A stretch of 64,000 bases of DNA from Quillaja saponaria (GCA_029379385.1 CM055612.1:2666001-2730000); one strand, 5' to 3'. Shown: positions 25,340-38,925, counted from the first letter of the stretch. Notes: a model not told the origin generated them from the sequence alone. Numbers and translations: made by a program.

Positions 25340-25593
25340 GGTCAGGTTTCCATTGTATTAACATATACATAACACAGATTATATTACAAGGTTCGTCTAA
25401 TCGTTAAGAGATATGTTTCATATATATATATATATTTTTTTTTTTTAATTTTTTAATTTTTTGGACTTGATATTCTGGGAGGTGTGAAAAGTAATTTTAT
25501 GATTTAATAGAATAAAAAAATAATTTTTTTTCAAGAACAAGATATGTTTCATAAATGCCCAGTGACCTTGTTCTGCTCCTCAAAAGAATGATG

Positions 25594-27900
25594 TCAAGCT
25601 GGGTATCTCAACAAAGGGTTTTCAGATATCCACCTATCAAACATAGCAAAACATTCATCTGAATTGTACTCAGGAGCTGTGTGTCATTCACCCTGCAAAT
25701 AAATCATACAAGAACAAGAGTGACCGTTTGTCCCAATTTAATAAAGCAAAACAAATAAAACAAAAATGGATAAAACATTAGTGCAAAATCAACAACTTAT
25801 TAATGAAAAATCGTGTCATGCCTTTACGGTTACAAAAGTCATCCGATTAGAGTATGTTCTTGTGTACCTATTCACAAGACATGCATTTACTCACAATCAG
25901 AATTTAGATTTTCATGTACATCCATTCTTAGTATATGAAAACTTCTAGATTTTAAGGCATACCCTGCAACTTGACCCTTTACATGCTATTATCTCCATTC
26001 ATCAATAATGGAATAGTTTAAAGATCTTATCCAGGCTTGAGTCCCCAAGTAAGGAACCAACTTGTCTTGATCACCACTGTGAAAAGTTCAAAAGAACAAA
26101 TGAAGAAGAATGATTTGACCACCAGAGCCAATTAACAATCAAATGACAAAGAATCAAATGCTCACCTATATACCAAAGAATGGTAGCCTTTTCTACTGAG
26201 ATTTACATGATAAGTGAAGCTACTGAGGATTTCATACATGTAAGGCAAATCATAGTTACAACGCTGCCATTTCCCTAAACTTCCCTGTACCACGGCTATA
26301 TCATTTGTCAAGCTTTATTTTCTTGCTGTATTTCCTAACATGATCCCTTAGTTAGCATTCCTGTTATATACCTTTCAAATATGAAGTGCTTCACGAACTA
26401 TATCATCGTTGGCCCAATAAAATACAGAGCAAATATCCATAAGTCTAAGAAGAAGGAAAGTTGATTCTAGTAAGATAGAAGAAAGCTAGGAAAAAGAGAA
26501 AACATAGAGCATTAATTAATCACCCACCTTGAGATTTATTAATGGTTCAATGCCGTTTTCATTTGCTGCTTGATCAGAAATTTTAGAGTAAATGTCAGCA
26601 GATTTAGCACAGACAATTTTCAAAAACATCTTCTAAACAAAATGGTTAGGATTATTTTCAGCTAAAACATAATACTGAAACATTTTTCAGTTTATAATTT
26701 AAGATAAGGGACTAGGAACTGCATGATCTATGAACAAATTTCTAAGAAGTTTCAAATTATGAAACTTTATGTAGTTGTTGGCCCATATGTTGCTATACCA
26801 TTTGAAACTTCTCGAACTAAAGCTGGGACAATAATGCCATAGTATGAGTCACCACCAATGTAGAATTGATTTGAGAGAAAATCTGGATGACCAGACAGCC
26901 ACTAGAGGAAAGGGATAAAAAATTAATTGTAATTGTAATTGAGCATGATATCACTTACAGGATGACAATCGATGATTATGATGATATAAGAACTAAAAGG
27001 GTAAAAAAAAAAAAAAACACCTTTCTCAGAAATTGGTGTGCATGGAAAACTTTTTGCGAGTCACTTGGCTGCGAAACATCTTGGGTTTTGGCATATGAGA
27101 AGCCAGTTCCAACAGGCAAGTCTAAGAATATTATGTTGCATACCTAAGAGTCAATCACCACCTTTGATTATTTCCTTGGAAAAATCGCATTTTTAAACTG
27201 ACAGAGATCTAAATTTACAGTGAAGCACGAAAAATCCCGTTTTCTAAATGACAACTAAGTGATTCTTGTAAGTTCATTCATCCTTAACTGTTGGAGTATG
27301 CAGGGAGTATAAAGAAAATTAATTAAGCATGTGCAAAAAATCTATTGCTATCACCTTTGTCCATGCTTGTGGCCTAAATTCCAAATTGGGAAGGCTCCTA
27401 TTATAAACTTCATATTTTACAGAAATTGGACCAACAAAAAGCGGAAATGTTTCAGTTGACAATGACAGAGATGTCGTGAGTTTTCAACTTGACAATAAGG
27501 GTTCCGTACATGCTGAAGCTCTTACCTATTTCAAACATAATAGGAGACAAACCAGAGCAACCATGACCGCCAGTTAGCCAAAGCATTAGAGGGTCGTTTT
27601 TAGGATTCCTCTGAGATTTAATAAAGTAGCAGAACAGCTGCACATCCTCTGAATCATCCACTCCCACGTACCTAAAACATACATGGTTAAAAGTAAATAC
27701 ATATGTAATAGTAAATCAATGTTGCTTTCATTCTCAAGTGAGAGTTGAACTGACCCAGTTTCAAGTTCAAATGGAAGGTGTCCATGGAACCCACGAACGA
27801 ACTTCACCAGTGAGTGAGATACTACAAGTCGAGGCAAGTCTGTAATATACAAAAGGAGGAGCAGAACACAGCATGAATGATTTGAGTATATCTTTGCCAT
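25594..27900 (-). pseudogene. SCPL: Serine carboxypeptidase-like (SCPL clade I) acyltransferase-type gene, disabled
   Basis: SCPL clade I proteins are secretory serine carboxypeptidase relatives, many of which are vacuolar acyltransferases using glucose esters. Recognised exons include 27900-27755 (signal peptide, then FVRGFHGHLPFELETG), 27671-27526 ([12 protein letters not shown], then [10 protein letters not shown]), 27431-27355, 27143-27020 (IIFLDLPVGTGFSYAKT), 26901-26799 ([13 protein letters not shown] with the catalytic Ser), 26565-26528, about 26430-26372, 26284-26166 and 26076-25594 ([17 protein letters not shown], then HTAPEY with the catalytic His). Damage: the exon 3 acceptor reads TG instead of AG at 27432-27433; TGA at 26375-26377 after EALHI, where the family has Arg; stops around the WRPW region near 25995; and a TGA just before the catalytic His. 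The oxyanion-region GGPGCS reads GGHGCS. The exon with the usual GNP segment is not found. A long-dead gene. Confidence 0.9.
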
Positions 27901-29176
27901 TGATATTTGGATTCGGTTTCCTTTTGTGATCTTCCTTTGTCTGTATGTATATTCGAGACTAGGAAAATATAAAGTTGGACAGGGAAAATAGATTTGACCT
28001 TTATGGGGCTGGGTGTGGTCGAACATGTTGAAGTTTGGAACTTAAAGTTTTGGACTTTAAACCCAGTTGTGCCAATTTTGAATATAAAATTGAAGCCGTG
28101 CAATGTGCGTGTTAGGTGACAGCAGAGAAACAATGCAGGAAATTAGTGTCTTGGAGAGCAAGTGGAACTAAAATATGTGGGTGCTTACTTGCTTTTACTT
28201 ATTAGTTATTATTTTTAGGTTATGGAACAGCTGATGATAAGAGTGATGGAGAATATATATATTAATAAACCACCTTCGTTTCTTGGCCGACAACGATAGC
28301 TTATTACAATTATTAACAAATCAAGTCATGATACTAGCAAGATTTCTTATTGAAACTTTAGTAAACAATTATTGTAATTTATTTTTGGTTACTTCATTTA
28401 ACCTGTATTAAAATTAAAAACATTTTAATTAGGGTTTCAAAGAAAAATAACAATTCATTTATTAATAATAATAAAATCATGATTAATTATTATAAATTAA
28501 TTAATTAATTTATTTATAAAACCTTAATAAATGGTGTTATAACACTCATTAATAAAGTCTTGAAATTACTGTCTCAAATTTATATAAGTAAAATATGAGA
28601 GCAACACAATCAAATTATATTATATTATATAAAAGAACAATAATTCTAACATTTACTAACAAAAGCTTACAAAAATACAAGAAAATTTTGACCAAAATTT
28701 GAGAGAGAAATACTGGTATTTTTTCAGAACTATCTTTCATTAGCCAATCTGACGCATATTTTCCACACACACAAAAATAAAAATAATAAAAGAGGTAGAC
28801 ATACTATAAAAGCCTCTCATGCATAGATACTAGAGACTGCCTGCCTCATCCGAGGTTCAAATCCGAACATTCTCCTTGGAAGCCCGTGCCCCTATATTAA
28901 TAGGACCAATAAGAAAACTATGAAGCCCATATATATGTAAAAGGACTAAGATAGATATTTTTAAATAAGAGGCGATGAGAAATTGAGAATTCATTACATA
29001 AAAGGCTATACAGAAAAGACAAAGTTGATATGCTGGACCCATTAAAACCTTTATATATTCTATTCATTACATTCCTTTCTATATTCTATTCTATAAACTG
29101 TTAGTGTCCGAAACCCTAGGAGTATATTGATCACAACCAAACTTTTCGCCGCCTCTCGTCTCTCATCCCAGCCACC
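27901..29176. promoter_or_regulatory. Divergent spacer and promoter of the six-pass membrane protein
   Basis: The first 250 bp are the upstream flank of the SCPL pseudogene; the rest is AT-rich spacer. A TATA-like TTATATATTC at about 29050-29059 and another CTATAAAC at about 29090 lie 80-125 bp before the ATG at 29177, with a CT-rich leader just upstream of the start. No transposon ends are seen. Confidence 0.5.
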
Positions 29177-29938
29177 ATGAGCTCTCCTTCGTCCTCCAAC
29201 TCCGTTACCTCCCGTCGCAGTACTCGCCAAGCTCAAGCTCAAGCTCAAGCTCAAGCTCAAGCTCCTCAACCTGTGTACCCTAAACCGAACATTGCGCTTC
29301 TGGGGTTGGCTCTTTTGCTTTCGATGGCAAGTAGCTTTTATTTAACCCAAACTAATTTATTTCACCAAGTATTCGGAAACCCTTCTGCATTTGTCCATGG
29401 CTTACTTAGTATTGTCTTCATTGGCTGCCATATGATATTCACTACACTGGTCTACCGTTGGGGTCTCATAGGGCTTGACGCTAACGAATCACAGATCTAC
29501 CTTTTCCAATGGGCTGTCGGGTTTGTAATTTTCATCATCTATTCTCTCGTCTACAATAGCATTTTTTATGAGGACCAAGTGCTCAGAGCCAGAGCCTTGA
29601 GTGATGGAGTAGCCACCAGCTGCGGAAAAATAGAAGAAAGCGTTCTGATGTATTTGATATTAAGTATGCCGCTTTCTGTTCTCTACGTAGCTTTTACACC
29701 GGGACTGGGTCTTCAGGCGACGACGGAGTACTTCATGGTATTGGCCATGGCCCTGTCCATTCAATATCATAAGCATGCGGATGGGACCGTTTGGGTGCCC
29801 TGGGTGGTGGGTATTTATTCCTTGGTTGTATTGATGGTCAAGAATTATGTGGCGGTTTGTGTTGAGATGGAAACAAAGAAATATCGTGAGAAGACTCCAG
29901 AGGTGCCAGCAGAAAGGGATCAAGATCTGGATTTCTAA
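29177..29938 (+). CDS. Single-exon six-pass membrane protein of unknown function
   Basis: The uninterrupted frame encodes 253 residues. A Ser/Arg-rich N-terminus is followed by an Ala-Gln dipeptide repeat at residues about 18-30. Six hydrophobic spans follow at about 38-57, 72-95, 107-131, 155-176, 184-197 and 205-227. The C-terminal tail is charged and ends in an acidic stretch. Paired aromatic and glycine residues such as PWVVGIYSLVVLMVKNY suggest a compact helical bundle. I do not recognise the family; a small plant-specific membrane protein is likely. The codon pattern is clean, the start lies in good context (GCCACCATGA), and a TATA-like element lies upstream. A GTAAGT just after the stop (29941) and a CAG at 30061 suggest an intron in the 3' UTR. 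Confidence 0.75.
   Translation: MSSPSSSNSVTSRRSTRQAQAQAQAQAQAPQPVYPKPNIALLGLALLLSMASSFYLTQTNLFHQVFGNPSAFVHGLLSIVFIGCHMIFTTLVYRWGLIGLDANESQIYLFQWAVGFVIFIIYSLVYNSIFYEDQVLRARALSDGVATSCGKIEESVLMYLILSMPLSVLYVAFTPGLGLQATTEYFMVLAMALSIQYHKHADGTVWVPWVVGIYSLVVLMVKNYVAVCVEMETKKYREKTPEVPAERDQDLDF
29229..29264. repeat. Hexanucleotide coding microsatellite (AAGCTC)n
   Basis: About six copies of a six-base unit encode the Ala-Gln run. The unit contains the palindrome AGCT, so the complementary strand also reads as an uninterrupted Ser-Leu repeat. Length variation would change the protein by two residues per unit. Confidence 0.9.
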
Positions 29939-29956
29939 TGGTAAGTTTCTTTCTTT

Positions 29957-29987
<31 letters not shown>

Positions 29988-31194
29988 ATTTTTTTAAAAT
30001 TTTATTATATATTATATATACCAATGTGATGTACATGTAATTTGTATTTGTTGTTATACAGGTATATATGAAGTTTGAAAATCCAGCGTGCATATATAGG
30101 TTATTTTGACTCAAAAGCTCAAAAGCATGGAAGCTTTTTATGAGTATATGACTGCTTTGATTTTATCATATTTATGACATTCTAACTATAGAGTTAGATT
30201 AGGTAGGTTAGGTTGACATGATCGAAAGCTGTAAGATTACTAGCTGCTGATATATTTTGGTTATATGATATTTTGGCTATGTTCTGTCATATATTTTTGG
30301 TTATGTTCTGTGTTATAGGAAAAACACCTTAATTTAGACTGAAAAATAAACCTATTTTATAAGTGGACCAATTTGATATTTCTGAACTCATTAAGTCTAA
30401 CCCAAATACCATCCACCTCACCGCAAACGTGGCATTTGTTTTGCTCTGCCTAACTTGCTGTGTTAATTGGGTATCCATTTTGGTATATTCAACAATCAAC
30501 ACGCAAAGCGTGCATGCTCTTGCATTGGGAATATATACTTATTGTAATGATTAAGATCATGATGAGCAAATTAAATTAATGAGAAGCAATATTAGTTTGG
30601 ATTGAAAAACATTGACAATAACTTCTTGTTCAGTTTTTTATTGGGATATATTACCATTCAAATCAAGTTTTTGTTCATCTTAATTTTTAATACAAAAAAG
30701 AAAAAGAAAAAAGAAAACAAAGATGTAATACTCAATAAAAGTCTTGATAGTTGAGAAACAAGTGTATTTATTTCATGGAGCTGCAATTAAGTAAAATATT
30801 TAGTTTACTTAAAGTTAATTATATATATATAAATATAGACTAAACAATTACTTTTAAATTTTAAGAATTAAATTATAAAATAACATCTCAAAAGCTTGAT
30901 ATTAATTAATATTAATTGATCAAAAATTAATTAATTAATTCTTTTTCTGTTAAAAAAGAGAGAAGGCAATTAGGTTATGCGCCAACCTTCATAACAAGAG
31001 TATTGGGGAGTGAGTCTGTGTATTTGAAGGTAGTGGGTCAAGGCGGAGAAGATGAGGGCATTGGGGGCGAAAAGGTTTTGCAGTGGGTCTCGCCATTTGT
31101 AGAAGGTGAAATAAGTGACAGCATATGCTTGAGAAAAGTCAAGGCAAAGGAAAAATTGTTCACGGGAAGTATGGGTTTGTCGGAATAACAAAAC
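29939..31194. other. AT-rich intergenic DNA
   Basis: Holds the 3' flank of the membrane protein gene, an A run at 29958-29977 and many ATATAT words. The small open frame at 30363-30554 has no support as a gene. The part from about 30960 may belong to the CACTA-like element whose terminus lies at 31434. Confidence 0.45.
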
Positions 31195-31434
31195 GCAAAA
31201 CGGTGCGTATTAGTTTACGACAAACAAGGGTTTGTAGGAAAAAAGTAGAATGGCTCATCGACAAACATTAGTTTGTAGGTAAACACTAAAAACTTAATAC
31301 CTGTGCTTGGCGCCAAAATACCGATAGACTTACGTACAAACAGTTTATCGGTATATTATTTTTCTTAGTTTGTTGGTAGGTGTGTTTTTACTCACGAACA
31401 TGATTTGTAGGAGAAGCCTTATTTTCTTGTACTG
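31195..31434 (-). mobile_element. Terminal region of a CACTA (En/Spm)-like transposon
   Basis: On the minus strand the end reads CAGTACAAGAAAA, one base from the usual plant CACTA terminus CACTACAAGAAAA. Behind it lies a run of subterminal motifs built on ACAAAC and its complement GTTTGT, for example near 31220, 31262-31275 and 31335-31350, as expected for transposase binding sites. There is no transposase nearby and the other end was not found, so this is a fragment or non-autonomous copy. It lies just past the last recognisable RXW8 exon and may have removed the end of that gene. Confidence 0.6.
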
Positions 31435-33839
31435 AGATCTCATATTCCACAAAATTCTGAAGAATTATTGCCTCCAGAGCAAATATTCTTTAGTGTCCAA
31501 AATCAATTTCCATTAAGACGATTATACAAAATGCGACATAATTAAATTGGACCAATGCCATAAAGTAAAAGAGGAGACGATTTGTGGAGGTACTAACCTG
31601 GTTCCGACACACAAGGTAAGCAAGGAAAACGTAAACCAGCAAGAACGGCGACATTAAGGGAGCCAGGATTGAACAGGTATAGCCAAGGAATCCAAACAGT
31701 AGGACCCTCGGCACTTCTGTATGATTTGGAAAAGATAGGGTGCAATCCGATGAATGGTCCTTACTGCTGAGTATGAATCTTGAGAACAAATTGCAGAAAA
31801 GAGGAAAAAATTGCATGAGTTCACATGCCAAACTAGCCCAACCAGATGGAAAGACGTAAGTAATGAAAAAGGTAGCCTGCATAGATTGAAACCCACAATT
31901 ACAGTTAACAACTAGATTTGAAATTTCACACTTTCATCAAGAGTTTGATTTGAAAAGTGAATATCACAGAATTCAGCCACGAAAGGAATCAGAAAATAGC
32001 ATATCTTCATAATTAAAAGGAATCTTAGCCGTATAAAAATGACTGTCAAATTTTAGACCATGTTTAAATATTGATGAAAAAAATAGTATATGTTTAATAA
32101 TATATTTATGAGATAGTAGTTTGTAGCTCCACCTTGGAGAATGAACAGGTACCATGCCTTCAAACTATAGTTTCGTTTGGAGGGGATGCCAATGTTAATC
32201 AGAATGCTAAAATTTGTGTTCCTCAAAATATGTACACAAGTCAATTCATATGAAAAGGCAGCTAACTGATTTCATAAAAGGAAAAATAACAAAGTACAAG
32301 AAACTCTACATCACGAAGATGACAAACATATGCACGACAAATAAGGCATAATGGGAAGTAGGTACTATCATCACCTGTTCCGGCACTGCTTTAGCAAGTT
32401 GAGAAAGTAACTATTTTACCCTAGGAAAATGCATTCAATTGGCGTATACAGGGCCCTGTGAAAATGTTAACTTCAAACACATTCCAGATTGTGAAGTACA
32501 AAACTTTGTAGCATGCACTCGTTTTCCTTCCACTACGAGAGATACACCCCTCCACAGCCGAAAATAGCATCATCTTTGGTGGAACAGCATACAGAAATAA
32601 AATTAAAATAACGATTGGCAGGTAACCAGTCACCAGCTGGATTATAAATTTACTGCACAGAAAGATAAGTAATTTACAAGATAATAATATCCTTCATATT
32701 TTAAATGTAAACGACATTCCAGCTTTAAATGGTCCAGTGAGGTTATTTTTGGAAAGAAAAGAGAAAAAAAAAGGAGAACCTGACATGCCACTGTAAACAC
32801 AGAATCAAAGACTTATGTAGGTAAAGTAGATCAGTACAAGTTCATCTAGAATGCAATAACAATGATGAAATAATAATGTAAAAGAAGGGCATAGGAAAAC
32901 AATGTAATAGCTTATAAGATATCTGGCATAATACATTGTTCAGTTTTCCTTTATTAGTATTTACAATTTACATAATGAAAGTTATTTGGTCACCCTCAAT
33001 AGGTTGCTGCTTATAAGAGGCCTGAAAAATTATAATGCATTGGAAACACTTCTTTTATGCACAAACAGACAGAGAAAGACATTTAAAGGATCTAGTTTGC
33101 GTACAATCTGTGTTTCTTTGCTAATTATATTGGAGATCTCACATGCATACTGTGTTCTTTGAGAAATCCTACCCGTGTGAATACAAAAGAACTTTATGCC
33201 AAAATAATTATAGAGACCAATATAACTTCGAGAACAATAGACAAAAATTACTTACACAACAGTGCAATATCTTACTTCTTAAGAATTCCTCTCAGAAAAG
33301 ACAACCTTAGCTGAAGCTTATCTAGTTCAGTCAAGCCTTGTACGAATGTGGCAGGAACAAGAAACACAAGCATGAAGGCACTAGAAGCCATAAGTGTCGC
33401 TATCTTACGGATCCAAAGTTGCCCATATGGTATACAGAGGTTTGATCAATAAACATCATGTGGCTCTGGAGCCAAGTCTGTCACCCAAAACATAGGATTT
33501 GAAGATTGAAGAACCTGAGAAGCCAGCAGCATAGCAAGTCTTGAAGAAAACAAAAGCAGCTGCCCATTCCTGTATGAAAAGACCCAAAAACCTTAACCAT
33601 AACTATTGATTGCAGTAACTTTTAAATCTCATAACTTGCATTGCCTTCAACTCATCCATTATCTATAACTACATAATGACAACAAAAACAAAAAATTGAT
33701 AAAGACAACGACGTAATGATATTCATGATGATGGTGATGATTATGGACATAGAAGAACAATAATAACAATGGTAATAAAAACAAGAAAGTCATTGTCTAT
33801 GTAAAATAAAAAGTTTTTGATGGAGAACAAAGTAATAGG

Positions 33840-34200
33840 ATTTCTAATGTATAATTTAATAGAGTAGTATTTTAGTATTAATAGGAATTATTTGTTTCCT
33901 TTATTAAAATTCTAGATTCATCTTTATGTTATTAGAGTTTCATTTTTATTAGAATTTTAGAATTACCTTTTATACTATTAGGGTTCTCTACGGAGTCTAT
34001 ATGATGACCCCTAGTGCTACATTGTTAAAAAACTTTGATGAATTAATATATTATTGCCTTCGATTGTCCCTTCGATTTGTCCACCTTTTGATTAAGTTAG
34101 CGGTTGGTCCTGCATTAGTTTTAGCACCCAAAAGACAACAACGTGACATAATCTGTACTACAAACAAATCAAAAAGACTAATGGAAACTACTTAAAAATA
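33840..34200. repeat. Repeat-like insert in an RXW8 intron
   Basis: An AT-rich segment ending in ATTAGGGTTCTCTACGGAGT resembles an LTR or MITE remnant. It is present again at 62920-63280, and its rightmost part also occurs inverted at 54100-54209. It carries an open frame of 64 codons (34001-34195) that matches no protein. It predates the duplications. The class of element is undecided. Confidence 0.4.
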
Positions 34201-35563
34201 ACAATAGCGTATCACATATGCACACATCAACAGTAATTGAGCTGAGTTTTGTGAAACTCCTGCACTGGAGAACTGAAAGTCACAAACCAAACTACATCCA
34301 GCTCCTTTAACCTATAAAAATTAATACATTACTATTTAGAAACCTACTACTTTAGATATATCAACTTCATGACATCCCATCAAACCACTTCTTGGGAAAC
34401 GCATGTATCCACCTAACATGCTCTGGCTACCCAAGAATGTCAGTAATCCTTAAGAAAATTCAGAAAGCTATCCCACAACCATCACCCTTTATTTTTGGCC
34501 AAATTATTACCATTGGCATTTAAGAGAACTGAAATATTAAGCGCTGCCAATTTGTTGAAGTTCTATACAAATATTATTCTGCTACATGAAGAACATCATC
34601 AGACAACCAATTCAGCTGAACAATGCCAGAGAAAACTGTGAACTTTTTTCTTGAAGATAAATGCATATCAACGTAGCTAGATCTGCCATTAACATTATCC
34701 TCACCAGAAAGTGTCTTAAAAGAATTTCTGGGCTCTCCCCAAAAGGCACATCTTAGAAAACTTGGCATACAGTTCTGATTTACTGAAGTAGCCTTAAACA
34801 CATTGCACATCTTCTCTGCATCATTCTACAAATTATTGTGTGTCAATTGTATTTCATGGATGAGAAAAAAGAAAAAAAAAGTTATAGAATAGTGTGAAAC
34901 ATTCAAAACGTAAATAAAGCACAAGTACTTTCACTTGTGTAGCTTCCAACTTCGAAAAAATATAAGCCTCATTTCTGATTACAATACTGAAAACAAATTA
35001 TTTAGAAAGTTTTAAAATTATAGAGTTACGAAAAACCAACTCAGACCATTTAAACAAGAAGTTAGAAGTATTTAATAACAACAAAAATTAGACTTTTTGT
35101 CATTATGGATTAAAAAGAACCGTATAAGCAAAGTTGGATACCTCAACTTAAAAAAGTTCTTTTAACCAAGGTTGTCAAGATCGAGATCTTAAGCAGGATC
35201 GTTGAGGGGGAGCAGGATCGACTCGTAAGATCGAATCGGTAGAATCGGAAGATCTTACAAATTTTGTAAAATAGTTATTAGAGTATATATTTTATGTACA
35301 TGATTTATTGTAATTTGTAAATATGTGCATTTTGTTATAAACAAGCACAAATTGTATAAAGCTCCAACTATATTTTTTTTCTAAAGCAAAATATTCACCA
35401 TTTCATCAATAAGATAAAATAAAGTACAAACATAAAACATCCAATACAAACGTCAAATTTATAACATTAATTTCATAAACATGTAATCCAAACATAAGTT
35501 CATAAACCAAATATCCATACAAAGATTCTTAATGCCACAAAATTAAAATCCAATTTTCATAAC

Positions 35564-38058
35564 TTAGTCTAAACCAAAATTAGTCCCTTCTTCATAAACA
35601 TCACAATTATCTTCTTCATCACCATAGCTTTCTCCATCATCATCTCCATTGCCAACATCATAATCACTATTGTCATTGTCAATGGGATTTCCACCTTCAT
35701 TACTATCAACACTCATGACTTCATCAACTTCACCACCTACAACACCAACATCATCCTCTCCATCTTCATCTTCATCTTGCATCACTTGCACTTCATCTTC
35801 ATCTAATGGAGCATCTAAATCAATCACATCATCATTGGCATTAGAAGAACCATCAAGAACACTTAGCCATTCATTTGATGAAGAATCTACAAGATCTTCT
35901 TTTGGAGTTATCCATTCATCATCTGAGGAGAGATCATCCAATTTCAAGTTTGGACCCAAATGATTTTTGGTTTGCCTTTCATTCAACTTGCAATTGTACA
36001 TGACAAAAACTAAGTCATTCATTTTCTTTTGATGCAAACGATTCCTTTTCTTTGTATGCACCTAAAAAAGTAGTAAAATATTTATAAGAGATCAATACTA
36101 GAAATAAGAATTATAAAAACAAAATAATAGATACTATCAACTTATATTTACCATCTCAAATGCGCTCCAATTACGTTCACATCCAGAAGAACTACAAGTC
36201 AGGCTTAAGATCCGAATGGCAAACCTTTGTAACTCAGGGCATTCGTCTCCATAAGAATCCCACCATTCAGCTGGAGTTTTTTTTCTCCCTCATTGCCTTT
36301 GCAGCTGAGATTCCAAATAATCCTCTAGCATTTTTGAACTCTTCAAGTTGCAAATCAATTGTATTTCTCTCATTTGAATCTTGAACCAATCTCTCCAAAC
36401 AACCATAAAGTCCACGTTTAACTTCATAATCAGCTTTGAAGTTAGGACTATAATGATATTGAGGATTTAAGTAATAAGCTGCAGCATGCAAAGGCCTATG
36501 AAGTTGCATCTCCCATCTCCCATCAATAATGCTCCAAATAGGCTCATACCTATAAAGGTTAATTAGAAATTTAGAATTAGTTGATGCAAAAAATGATATG
36601 AAAATATGTGAAGTTACTACTTACTAGTTTAAAGAAACAAAAGCTAACCTCTTTTTAACATTGCCAAAATTCAATTGTATTTTTTCTTTTGCCCGGTCCA
36701 TTTCTTCATAAATAAATCCCATAGCCGGTTTTTCTTTCTGAATCCACTAACCTGAGTACCTTGATAAGCGGATTAGCAGCTTTAAGACATTCAATAACTT
36801 TCTTCCAAAAGTCATTGTTTAGAATAGTGCTTGCAACTTTCTTTCCTTTTTCTGTGTTTGAAAAAGTGCTTGCTTTCCATTTTTGAGAAGAAAACATTCT
36901 CATCAATGCTGCTTTTAATTCATGAAGACACCCCAAAGTCAAGTATGAAGTAGCAAACCGCGTCGCAGCAGGTCTAATTAAATCTCTCCCTTTGGTGAAA
37001 CTCCTCAACATAGCAGTGAGCATGTTTCTTCCATAAATGTATGTAGTAATTCTCTTTCCTTTTTCAATGGTCATAGAATGCACTTTCAATTTTTTTGCAA
37101 AATCCTCCAACATCAAATCAATGCAATGTGCTGCACATGGTGTCCAATATAAGCTCTTTCTTTTTTCCATCAACATTTCACCAGCTGCTTTGTAGTTTGC
37201 TGCATTATCAGTAATCACCTGCACCACATTCTGCTCCCCAATCTTCTCCACAACATCATCTAACATCTCAAAAACTTTAACGGCAGTTTTAGAGAAGTCT
37301 GATGTATCCACTGATGATAAAAATATAGTCCCTTTAGGACTATTAACCAAGAAATTGCATATAGAACGTCGTTTCCTATCTGTCCAACCATCAGACATTA
37401 GAGAACAACCTGTTTTTTTCCACTCTAATTTGTACTCCTCAAGAAGATCCATAGTTTTACTTACTTCTATCTTCAAGAATTTTTCCCTCAATTCATGATA
37501 AGAGGGACCTTTGAGCCCACAGCCATACCTCTCAACTGCTTCTAACATTTCAGCAAATTTAGGATTTTTCACACAATTAAAAGGGATAGCACTTGTGTAG
37601 AAAAATTGAGCTATCTTCGAACATGCTTCTTCTCGCAAATCTTTTTTCACCCATTGATTCATTGTTGTTTGTGTCTTGTTGCTTCCAACCCCACTAGAAT
37701 TTTGCACAAAATATCTCTTAATTTCTTTCCCTTTACTTGTTCGCACAATTTCTACCTCTTCCATATTATCACCTTCACTATCTTCTAAAATTCTCTTTTT
37801 CTTCACTTTTTTCACTTCTAATTTATCCAAGACAACTCTCATTTTATCTTTCACATCATCAGGAACACTCACACATGCCATTGTATCTTCTCCCGTGCTT
37901 GCAAGATGGTGCTTGAACCTAAAAATTCCACCCGTTACAATCTTTGAGCAATACTTGCATTTAACTTTTCTCTTGTTCCCTTCAATTGGGATACCATATT
38001 CCCAACCCACATCAGTTCTACTTCCCGGAGCATTTTTTCTACTCTTAGAAGAAGACAT
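35564..38058 (-). CDS. hAT transposase (BED zinc finger, DUF659, hAT-C dimerisation)
   Basis: Three exons: 38058-36649, 36549-36152 and 36061-35564, with phases that agree once two extra A bases are discounted. The product would be 767 residues. A BED finger lies at residues about 34-62 (CKYCSK then HH and C). DUF659 has LMSDGWTDRKRR and VITDNAANYKAAG, followed by WTPCAAHCIDLMLEDF. The hAT-C motif SSSGCERNWSAFE ends exon 2. The last exon is a strongly acidic tail of Asp/Glu repeats, unusual but seen in some plant hAT proteins. Two single-base A insertions in homopolymers break the frame: in the five-base run at 36729-36733 and in the eight-base A run (T on plus) near 36276. Either decay or homopolymer error explains them. 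It would act in the nucleus on the element's own ends. Confidence 0.9.
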
Positions 38059-38925
38059 TTTCCTTTAAAACAAGAAGTCATCAACAAATAAAATGCACCA
38101 TCATCAAATTAGCAACCAAGTAATAAATAATTTTTATCCAACAAATCCAAATTAAAAAGAAATAAAGAATAACAAAAATGCACCATCATCAAATTTTTTT
38201 ATTTTTTTTGAAAGAATACTTGATATAATTGGTAAATTCAATTGATGAATTACATGCTATAATTATGTGTTATGCAAGCTGCCAGATGCCTAGATATTTA
38301 AGAATGGCATTTTCTAAAATAATGATTCCAATTTAATAGCAATATACATGATAATGATAAATAACATTTTGAATAAGAAGTGAAAATGACCAATTAGATG
38401 ATATATCATATAACCATTTAATACATATATAAATTATAATATATTGTATATGTCAAATGGTATATTAGATTTACATATCATACAAATATATATATATTCA
38501 ATATTATTACCATGATAATTTCCAATCAACTAAAAAGTAATTTAAAGGATGAAATAATCTTTAATACATTATACATATTTAGTAATACACTAAATAAGTA
38601 ATTGTACACAGTACATTTTATTTACATTTACACAAATTGGTTTTTTTTTTTTTTTTCAATATTGTTACATATTTACTTGAATATCCCCCATTAGCCAGAA
38701 AAAGAAAAAAAAAAAAACCTTCTGGCTTCTTCTTCGTCAAACTGGAATTCGAAGCTTCACTTGCAGGTTGACGCGGCGAGCTCCAGCCCACTCCTTTCTT
38801 GCTCTGCAGAGGCAAACCGAAAGCCAAATCACACTCCAATAGCTACCGGTATTGCTTCGCAACTTCGATCCGTGAGTTATGGCTGATCTTGCTTCGAGAG
38901 ATGAAGATGGGATGAGGTGCTGTCG

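Noticed and set aside
26887..27147. Plus-strand frame of 86 codons
   Set aside because: It is opposite to SCPL exons 4 and 5 and carries no recognisable domain.
29060..29269. Minus-strand Ser-Leu repeat frame
   Set aside because: It is the complement of the AAGCTC microsatellite inside the six-pass membrane protein gene and has no independent support.
34001..34195. 64-codon frame repeated at 63081-63275
   Set aside because: Its conservation is explained by the recent duplication of the whole segment. The arm B copy is broken, and codon substitutions between copies show no protein-like bias.
35670..35963. Plus-strand Ser/Thr-rich frame
   Set aside because: It is the antisense shadow of the acidic Asp/Glu tail of the hAT transposase.
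37606..38068. Plus-strand frames of 60 and 130 codons
   Set aside because: They are antisense to the BED and following region of the transposase; no motif and no promoter.
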